Shown here: positions 54,069 through 58,885 of the stretch, piece after piece
How positions within the stretch are numbered: the first letter of the stretch is position 1
Layout of the letters: each line of letters begins with the position of its first letter
NCBI GenBank assembly: GCA_016234745.1
Contig: JACRAR010000016.1
Span: 1-58,885 of the forward strand
Reading direction: 5' to 3'
Length of the DNA: 58,885 bases
From: Betaproteobacteria bacterium
GTDB taxonomy: Bacteria > Pseudomonadota > Gammaproteobacteria > Burkholderiales > Rhodocyclaceae
The notes under the pieces: generated by a model
Databases searched by the model: none
What the model saw: only the letters and a program-made list of their open reading frames with translations
Told to the model about the DNA's origin: nothing
Translations under genes and position numbers: made by a program

Positions 54069-56495
54069 ATGTCGAGCGAATTGGATCTCCCCGCGGAAAA
54101 ACTTGAACTCCCCTTGCTGCCACTGCGGGATGTCGTGGTATTTCCCCATATGGTCATCCCGCTGTTCGTTGGCCGGCCAAAATCGATCAAGGCGCTCGAA
54201 ACCGCCATGGAAAGCGGCAAGAACATCTTGCTGGTGGCGCAGAAATCCGCGGCCAAGGACGAACCCGACAGCGAGGACATGTACCGTATTGGCTGCATTG
54301 CCAATATCCTGCAAATGCTCAAGCTGCCGGATGGCACCGTCAAGGTGCTGGTCGAGGGTGTGCAGCGTGCGCGCCTCGAGAGCATCGAAGATCGCCGCAG
54401 CCTGTTCGTCGCCGACGTTTTTCCTGTGCCTTTGGGCGAGGGCATCAACAACGAAGTCGAAGCCATGCGCCGCGCCATCCTGGCGCAATTTGACCAGTAC
54501 GTGAAACTCAACAAGAAGATTCCGCCGGAAATTCTCACTTCGCTTGCAGGCATCGAGGATGCCGGCCGCCTGGCCGATACCATCGCGGCCCACCTGCCGC
54601 TCAAGCTGGAACAAAAACAGGAAGTGCTGGAAATTTTCGATGTCACGACGCGCCTCGAAAAACTGCTTTCCCAGCTTGAAGCCGAACTCGACATACTCCA
54701 GGTCGAAAAGCGCATCCGCGGACGCGTCAAGCGCCAGATGGAGAAGAGCCAGCGCGAGTACTACCTCAACGAACAAGTCAAGGCGATCCAGAAGGAACTC
54801 GGCGAGGGCGAGGAAGGTGCCGAACTCGACGAGATGGAAAAGAAAATCAAGGACGCCGGCATGCCCAAGGAGGCCTTGACCAAGGCACAGGCCGAACTCA
54901 AGAAACTCAAGCTGATGTCGCCGATGTCGGCCGAAGCCACCGTGGTGCGCAACTATATCGACACCCTGGTCGGCCTGCCGTGGAAGAAGAAAAGCCGCGT
55001 CGGCAAGGACCTCGGCGCGGCCGAGAAAGTGCTCGATAAGGATCACTACGGCCTGGACAAGGTCAAGGAGCGCATCGTCGAATACCTCGCCGTGCAGCAG
55101 CGCGTCGACAAGCTCAAGGCGCCGATCCTTTGCCTGGTCGGCCCCCCCGGTGTTGGCAAGACCTCGCTCGGGCAATCGATCGCCAAGGCCACCAATCGCA
55201 AGTTCGTGCGCATGTCGCTCGGCGGTGTGCGCGACGAATCGGAAATCCGCGGTCACCGTCGTACCTACATCGGCTCGATGCCGGGCAAGATTCTGCAAAA
55301 CATGGCCAAGGTTGGCGTCAGGAACCCCTTGTTTCTGCTCGATGAAGTCGACAAGATGGGGCAGGATTTCCGCGGCGATCCGAGTTCTGCGCTGCTCGAA
55401 GTACTCGATCCCGAACAGAATTCAACTTTCGTCGATCACTACGTGGAAGTCGAATACGATCTTTCCGATGTAATGTTCGTCGCCACGGCCAATACGCTCA
55501 ACATTCCCGCGGCGCTGCTCGATCGCATGGAAGTCATCCGCCTCTCCGGCTACACCGAGGACGAAAAAGTCAATATCGCCCTGCGCTTCCTGCTGCCCAA
55601 GCAGATCAAGAACAACGGCATCAAGAAGACCGAACTCTCGGTCACCGAAGAAGCCCTGCGCGACATCGTCCGCTATTACACGCGCGAAGCCGGTGTGCGT
55701 GCACTGGAGCGGGATATCTCGAAGATCTGCCGCAAGGTGGTGAAGGCGCTGGTGCTGCGCAAGCGCGAAAGCAAGGTTGTCGTCAATGCAAAAAATCTGT
55801 CCAAGTATCTCGGCGTCAGGCGCTATTCGTTTGGCATCGCCGAGAAGGATAACCAGATCGGCCAGGTCACTGGTTTGGCATGGACCGAAGTGGGTGGCGA
55901 GCTGCTCACCATCGAAGCCGTTGTTGTTCCTGGCAAAGGCAAGACCATGACCACCGGCAAGCTCGGCGAGGTCATGCAGGAATCGATTCAGGCCGCGTTA
56001 ACAGTGGTCAGGAAACGCAGCAAGCAGTTTGGCATTGCTGAGGATTTTTATCAGAAGAGCGATCTGCATATTCACCTGCCCGAAGGCGCGACACCCAAGG
56101 ACGGTCCTTCCGCCGGCGCCGCCATCGCAACCGCACTGGTGTCGGTTCTGACCGGCATTCCGGTACGTGCCGATGTCGCCATGACCGGCGAAATCACATT
56201 GCGTGGAGAAATCCTACCAATCGGCGGCCTCAAGGAAAAGTTGCTGGCCGCCGTCCGCGGCGGCATCCGCACAGCCCTGATTCCGGAAGAGAACGTCAAG
56301 GATCTGGCCGAGATCCAGGAAACCATCAAGAACCGCATCGAGATTATTCCGGTTAAATGGATCGACAAGGTGCTGGAACTCGCTCTCGAGCGGATGCCGG
56401 TGCCTGTCGTAGAAACTCCGGCACACACAACCGAAGAAGTCCCGTTGGCCGCAGCTACAGAGGAGCCACCGACCACGGGCATCGTTACGCACTGA
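54069..56495 (+). CDS. lon: ATP-dependent protease La
   Basis: An 808-residue LonA. The N-terminal substrate domain (LPLLPLRDVVVFPHMVIPLFVGR), AAA+ module with Walker A GPPGVGKTS, and C-terminal protease with catalytic Ser681 in KDGPSAGAA and a Lys in LPIGGLKEKL are all present. It degrades damaged and regulatory proteins in the cytoplasm. An in-frame ATG at 54045 exists, but AAAGGA just before 54069 and the sigma-32 promoter position favour 54069. The C-terminal tail after residue 780 is longer and more variable than usual. Confidence 0.95.
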   Translation: MSSELDLPAEKLELPLLPLRDVVVFPHMVIPLFVGRPKSIKALETAMESGKNILLVAQKSAAKDEPDSEDMYRIGCIANILQMLKLPDGTVKVLVEGVQRARLESIEDRRSLFVADVFPVPLGEGINNEVEAMRRAILAQFDQYVKLNKKIPPEILTSLAGIEDAGRLADTIAAHLPLKLEQKQEVLEIFDVTTRLEKLLSQLEAELDILQVEKRIRGRVKRQMEKSQREYYLNEQVKAIQKELGEGEEGAELDEMEKKIKDAGMPKEALTKAQAELKKLKLMSPMSAEATVVRNYIDTLVGLPWKKKSRVGKDLGAAEKVLDKDHYGLDKVKERIVEYLAVQQRVDKLKAPILCLVGPPGVGKTSLGQSIAKATNRKFVRMSLGGVRDESEIRGHRRTYIGSMPGKILQNMAKVGVRNPLFLLDEVDKMGQDFRGDPSSALLEVLDPEQNSTFVDHYVEVEYDLSDVMFVATANTLNIPAALLDRMEVIRLSGYTEDEKVNIALRFLLPKQIKNNGIKKTELSVTEEALRDIVRYYTREAGVRALERDISKICRKVVKALVLRKRESKVVVNAKNLSKYLGVRRYSFGIAEKDNQIGQVTGLAWTEVGGELLTIEAVVVPGKGKTMTTGKLGEVMQESIQAALTVVRKRSKQFGIAEDFYQKSDLHIHLPEGATPKDGPSAGAAIATALVSVLTGIPVRADVAMTGEITLRGEILPIGGLKEKLLAAVRGGIRTALIPEENVKDLAEIQETIKNRIEIIPVKWIDKVLELALERMPVPVVETPAHTTEEVPLAAATEEPPTTGIVTH

Positions 56496-56518
56496 TTTGA
56501 TGCTTCGGGGCAATCGAC

Positions 56519-56553
56519 AACGCACGCTGCACCATTGCAGCGTGCGTTTTTTT
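56519..56553 (+). terminator. Rho-independent terminator after lon
   Basis: AACGCACGCTGC (56519-56530) and GCAGCGTGCGTT (56537-56548) form a perfect 12-pair stem with a six-base loop, then a T-run. Confidence 0.9.
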
Positions 56554-56591
56554 CATTCCAGCCCGTTTTTCATGACCACTGCGGAAACCAC

Positions 56592-56621
56592 TTGACACAA
56601 GGCTTTGCGGCTTGCTATAAA
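56592..56621 (+). promoter_or_regulatory. Sigma-70 promoter of the HU gene
   Basis: A perfect TTGACA (56592-56597) and TATAAA (56616-56621) are 18 bases apart, about 90 bases before the HU start codon. This is the strongest housekeeping promoter match in the window and fits a highly expressed nucleoid protein. Confidence 0.75.
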
Positions 56622-56710
56622 ACGCGGGCAGAATTTCTCGGCGCCCTAAAACTTTCGTGGAGCAATCTAAGGGTGGCTCCATCTCTCATCACATTCAAAA
56701 GGGGACTCAA

Positions 56711-56983
56711 GTGAACAAATCCGAACTGATAGACCAGATTGCGAAGTCGGCTGACATTTCCAAAGCCGCAGCGGGTCGTGCGCTGGACGCTGCGATTGGC
56801 GCTGTCAAAGCCTCTCTTAAAAAAGGCCAGTTGGTCACTCTGGTGGGCTTCGGCACGTTTTATGTAGGCAAGCGCGCCGCGCGTGTAGGCAGAAACCCGC
56901 GCACCGGCGCAACGATCAAGATCAAGGCGGCCAAGACGCCGAAGTTCAGAGCCGGCAAAGCACTCAAGGACGCAGTCAACTAA
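56711..56983 (+). CDS. hupB: DNA-binding protein HU-beta
   Basis: A 90-residue nucleoid protein with the HU/IHF fold: [26 protein letters not shown], the GFGTF turn and the DNA-binding arm around RNPRTG. It bends and compacts DNA. The start is GTG 56711, with AAAAGGGGA upstream; the longer frame from 56657 lies in the leader. Position after lon is the common proteobacterial arrangement. Confidence 0.95.
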   Translation: MNKSELIDQIAKSADISKAAAGRALDAAIGAVKASLKKGQLVTLVGFGTFYVGKRAARVGRNPRTGATIKIKAAKTPKFRAGKALKDAVN

Positions 56984-57044
56984 AGTCAACTAAGCTGCTG
57001 TTCTGCCGGAGCCAACATCTGACTTGGCTGTTCGCAAAACAAGC

Positions 57045-57120
57045 GGGTGCTTAGCTCAGTTGGTAGAGCGTCGCCTTTACACGGCGAATGTCAGCGGTTC
57101 GAGCCCGTTAGCACCCACCA
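57045..57120 (+). tRNA. tRNA-Val (anticodon TAC)
   Basis: The 76 bases fold as a cloverleaf: acceptor arms GGGTGCT and AGCACCC, D-stem GCTC/GAGC, anticodon stem TCGCC/GGCGA with loop TTTACAC (anticodon TAC), T-arm with TTCGAGC, and an encoded CCA end. It decodes valine codons GTA and, by wobble, others. Its 3' end borders the accessory DNA that fills the rest of the window. Confidence 0.95.
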
Positions 57121-57133
57121 CCTAATAATCCAG

Positions 57134-57216
57134 TAGCGTCCAAAGTAGTCCGAAATACCTTAAGAAACCCGCACAGTGACAAGCTCTGCGGGTTTTTTAA
57201 CGCCTATAGCGTCCAA
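57134..57216. repeat. 10-bp direct repeat downstream of tRNA-Val
   Basis: TAGCGTCCAA occurs at 57134-57143 and 57207-57216, on either side of the terminator. Short repeats just past a tRNA can be remains of integration, but no integrase is in view and the length allows chance. Confidence 0.35.
57165..57198 (+). terminator. Rho-independent terminator after tRNA-Val
   Basis: AAACCCGCA (57165-57173) and TGCGGGTTT (57187-57195) pair across a 13-base loop and run into TTTTTT. Confidence 0.8.
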
Positions 57217-57383
57217 GTTCATCCATTGACCATCCGGGGACAACTGGGGGCAAGATTCGGGGCAACTCGCCAACAGCAGAAAGGGTTGCTTCCGTTACCT
57301 TGCACTGCCTGCGCAATCATGTCCTCGTCGCAAACGATCTCAATGTCCCGCTTCAACCCATCAGCGGTTTGTTGAGTGGCGGG

Positions 57384-57473
57384 TTGCCAGATGCGATGAT
57401 TGGCGTGCGTTGTCATGCTCTTGTAAAAGTCCTTTGGAATAACCGCCATCACCACGCCGACGATGCCGCGCTC
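57384..57473 (-). pseudogene. mqsR toxin fragment
   Basis: In the minus frame running from 57566, residues 32-61 (core GIVGVVMAVIPKDFYKSM and THANHRIWQ) match the middle of MqsR, the GCU-specific RNase toxin, almost exactly. The parts before and after do not: the usual N terminus is missing and the DVYRP-type continuation is replaced by unrelated sequence. So only about 30 of 98 residues remain, without an MqsA antitoxin. It is a decayed toxin gene, joined at about 57460 to another gene fragment on the opposite strand. Confidence 0.7.
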
Positions 57474-57521
57474 TACCGCGCGAAACATCTGGGGCGCAAC
57501 CGGATAGAAATTGCGGCTTGA
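57456..57521 (+). pseudogene. GGDEF-domain gene 3' fragment
   Basis: The last 21 codons before the TGA at 57519-57521 read ADDAALYRAKHLGRNRIEIA, which is the standard C-terminal end of diguanylate cyclase GGDEF domains. Nothing upstream in frame resembles the rest of the domain; instead the DNA there is the mqsR fragment on the other strand. It is the tail of a lost signalling gene. Confidence 0.65.
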
Positions 57522-57663
57522 AGAAGTCTGGGGGGTATTCCCCAGCAGCCCAGGATCGCCGATCATTCGGATTGGTCAGAGCGGCGCTCTCGGTTGATGC
57601 AAATTTCGAGGATAATCTTCGCTCCCGCCTTCAACACTGAGCCAGCATTGGGCAGCTTTAGCT
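57522..57663. other. Non-coding remnant stretch
   Basis: No convincing gene, promoter pair or strong hairpin is seen between the GGDEF tail and the HicA-like gene. It may contain the promoter of the latter. Confidence 0.3.
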
Positions 57664-57942
57664 ATGAGCCACAAACATCTTCACCTGCTGCGAACGATTT
57701 TTCAGGATCCAGTCAGCGGCAACATCCACTGGCGTGAGGTAGAGTCGCTTTTGCATCATCTTGGAGCAGAGGTCGAGCCAACCCGAAGTGGCAGCTTTCG
57801 CGTCGTATTGAACCGAGTTGAGGCATTCCTCCATCATCCGCACCACAGCAATGTTTGCGACAAACCTACCATCAAGCAACTACGGGAGTTCCTCGCACAT
57901 GCTGGTGTCAGCATTTCAGCCTACGAAGCGAAAAGGGACTGA
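57664..57942 (+). CDS. HicA-like toxin-family protein
   Basis: A 92-residue protein resembling HicA mRNA interferases: IHWREVESLLHHLGAEVEPTRSGSFRVVLN and the later FLHHPHHSNVCDKPTIKQLREFLAHAG carry the dsRNA-binding-like fold pattern. In canonical HicA a catalytic histidine follows a Gly-Ser/Lys loop; here it could be one of the HPHH histidines. HicA usually precedes the antitoxin HicB, but the next gene does not look like HicB. It may be a HicA solo, or the downstream protein an unusual partner. Likely horizontally acquired. Confidence 0.65.
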   Translation: MSHKHLHLLRTIFQDPVSGNIHWREVESLLHHLGAEVEPTRSGSFRVVLNRVEAFLHHPHHSNVCDKPTIKQLREFLAHAGVSISAYEAKRD

Positions 57943-57946
57943 CGCG

Positions 57947-58297
57947 ATGTCTGGCTTTGAAAACTATGGCGAAGAAGCGCTACAGATTGAACGGGAGATG
58001 GTTCGTAAAGGCTTCGCCCTGAATATCGACTGGGCTGACGAAGTGCAGCTCAAGACGCTCGCCCGTGAAGCACTTACCCACGGCCTCGAGCAGATCGATT
58101 CGGCTTCTCGCAGCGATGACATTACCGGCCGGGCCAAAGCCGATTTCTTCGGCCTGGCCCAACTCATGCTGAAGGTGATGGAAGATAGTGCAGGTGAAGG
58201 TATTCATACCCATGGCGGAATAGCTTGGAAGGCATTTAGCAAAGCACTCTGGACTGAAGCGGAAAGACTAGGTCTGGTCGGCGGCCATAGTCGCTAA
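57947..58297 (+). CDS. Unknown protein following the HicA-like gene
   Basis: A 116-residue acidic, helical protein that I do not recognise. It starts at ATG 57947, four bases after the HicA-like stop, with AAAAGGG upstream, so co-translation is likely. Visible features are an amphipathic N terminus (EEALQIEREMVRKGF), an acidic DWADEVQLKTLAREAL helix and a His/Gly-containing stretch (GEGIHTHGGIAW). No HicB-type pseudo-RNase H fold or DNA-binding motif is evident. Adjacency suggests an antitoxin or accessory role; a longer frame from 57818 overlaps the toxin gene. Confidence 0.5.
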   Translation: MSGFENYGEEALQIEREMVRKGFALNIDWADEVQLKTLAREALTHGLEQIDSASRSDDITGRAKADFFGLAQLMLKVMEDSAGEGIHTHGGIAWKAFSKALWTEAERLGLVGGHSR

Positions 58298-58358
58298 CTG
58301 ACGCATCTCTCACCTCTACCGTCTGCAAAGATCGGCCGGATAATTCTGAGCACTGGCT

Positions 58359-58625
58359 ATGGCACGAGTCGAAATCCGAATGCCAATGTTTCCGGAGTGC
58401 TGGAAGAGTTGCGGGAATTGCGCACAGGGAGAAGTGCTCGTTTCCGAAGTGAATGCGATTGCCGGAAGAAAGCTGAACGTCGATGATTGTGTGATTGTTC
58501 TTGAAACGGGCAAGGTGGCGCTAGACATACCTTCCCCGCAGACAGGAACTGTAGTCGAAGTTCTTGTCAAAGTCGGCGACAAGCTAGTGGCGGGACAATT
58601 GCTGTGTACGCTGGAGGCTGAGTGA
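58359..58625 (+). CDS. Stand-alone lipoyl-domain protein
   Basis: An 88-residue protein consisting of one lipoyl/biotinyl domain. The attachment turn reads VLETGKVALDIPSP, with the lysine placed as in lipoyl domains of dehydrogenase E2 proteins rather than the MKM of biotin carriers. The N-terminal part is odd: FPECWKSCGNCAQGE has three cysteines before the first conserved strand. No dehydrogenase subunit is near. It may be the remnant of an E2 or a carrier acting in trans. The first strand of the fold (VEIRMP) begins right at the start codon, so the domain looks complete. Confidence 0.6.
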   Translation: MARVEIRMPMFPECWKSCGNCAQGEVLVSEVNAIAGRKLNVDDCVIVLETGKVALDIPSPQTGTVVEVLVKVGDKLVAGQLLCTLEAE

Positions 58626-58745
58626 CAATTGGTTTGTGAAACCGGCTTCCCTATAGCAGACCATTGCGAACTGCGGCAAGCGCCCCGCAAGAGACCAATG
58701 ACAATCGCATGGTAACAGGACGCAAGATTACCGGATAACATAAAT

Positions 58746-58885
58746 TGTAGAAGTTTAGACTTGATCTGACAGAAAGGCCTTGCCAAGAGGTGGGGTTACC
58801 CGTTTTGATAGAGGTGCGAATCTTTATCAAACAAAGCGCGAAAGCGCCAAGGAGTAACCCCATGACAAGTTTCAACCAGAATGTA
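58746..58885 (+). mobile_element. Left end of a probable IS481-family insertion sequence
   Basis: TGTAGAAGTTTAGACTTGAT (from 58746) followed by CTGACA resembles terminal repeats I recall from IS481-type elements. About 115 bases later a ribosome site AAGGAG precedes ATG 58861. The right end and any target duplication lie outside the window, so family assignment is tentative. Confidence 0.5.
58861..58885 (+). CDS. Transposase, N-terminal fragment
   Basis: The window ends eight codons into a frame starting MTSFNQNV, preceded by AAGGAG. This opening is common among IS481-family transposases (MTTxNQNV-like starts). Too little is present for a firm call. Confidence 0.45.

Noticed and set aside
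57300-57455. Upstream part of the frame ending in the GGDEF tail
   Set aside because: Only the last 21 codons resemble GGDEF; the rest is antisense to the mqsR fragment and so is not part of the original gene.
57947-58297. HicB antitoxin
   Set aside because: The sequence lacks the HicB ferredoxin-like N-terminal pattern and any ribbon-helix-helix or helix-turn-helix end.
57045-58885. Prophage or integrative element at tRNA-Val
   Set aside because: No integrase, phage gene or duplicated tRNA end is visible; the content is fragments, a toxin-like gene and an insertion sequence edge.

Overview
The window looks like chromosome from a GC-rich betaproteobacterium, probably Rhodocyclales or a Sterolibacterium-like relative. 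The reasons are the type II secretion gspM-gspN end, the order tig-clpP-clpX-lon-HU-tRNA-Val, a long PurL and RlhA, and biotin-dependent CoA chemistry of the kind seen in anaerobic aromatic or dicarboxylate degraders. The taxonomic call is inference from gene content; no rRNA is present.

Layout. 1-995: end of a type II secretion operon (gspM tail, gspN). 1071-8948: a carbon-metabolism cluster with a pyruvate/oxaloacetate carboxyltransferase carrying its own biotin domain, a free 70-residue biotin carrier, an acyl-CoA dehydrogenase with glutaryl-CoA-dehydrogenase-like features, a 266-bp inverted-repeat mobile element, a glutaconyl-CoA decarboxylase alpha-type carboxyltransferase, an MtnX-like phosphatase and a class III aminotransferase. 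With no membrane decarboxylase subunit in view, the parts fit a transcarboxylase that would move CO2 from glutaconyl-CoA to pyruvate.

9109-40751: a roughly 31-kb lipid island. Its centre is a complete-looking bacterial ceramide pathway: a ceramide synthase-like acyltransferase (33561-34715, minus) divergent from acyl-ACP/CoA ligase, NAD-dependent epimerase/reductase, acyl carrier protein and serine palmitoyltransferase (34986-39374, plus), in the relative order known from Caulobacter. Around it are headgroup genes (lipid kinase, CDP-alcohol phosphotransferase, three nucleotidyltransferase-type proteins, a TagF-like glycerophosphotransferase), a second acyl carrier protein with a FabF-like ketosynthase, an EmrE/ArnEF-like pair, a FemAB/GNAT-like acyltransferase, an asparagine synthetase-like amidotransferase, an MdtABC/OprM-type tripartite pump, a Wzx-like flippase and a response regulator. 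They probably build, decorate and export an anionic or glycero-modified sphingolipid; the exact headgroup cannot be read from sequence.

40806-56983: mostly housekeeping: a DUF2147 protein, rlhA, a metallo-beta-lactamase-fold hydrolase, a periplasmic parvulin isomerase, purL, the tig-clpP-clpX-lon proteostasis cluster (lon has a good sigma-32-type promoter) and HU. One accessory gene, a nucleotidyltransferase-fold protein at 45355-46416, sits behind two identical-geometry inverted repeats that look like tandem operators.

57045-58885: tRNA-Val(TAC) followed by scrambled accessory DNA: fragments of a GGDEF gene and an mqsR toxin gene joined back to back, a HicA-like toxin without HicB, an unknown protein, an orphan lipoyl-domain protein and, at the edge, the left end of a probable IS481-family insertion sequence.
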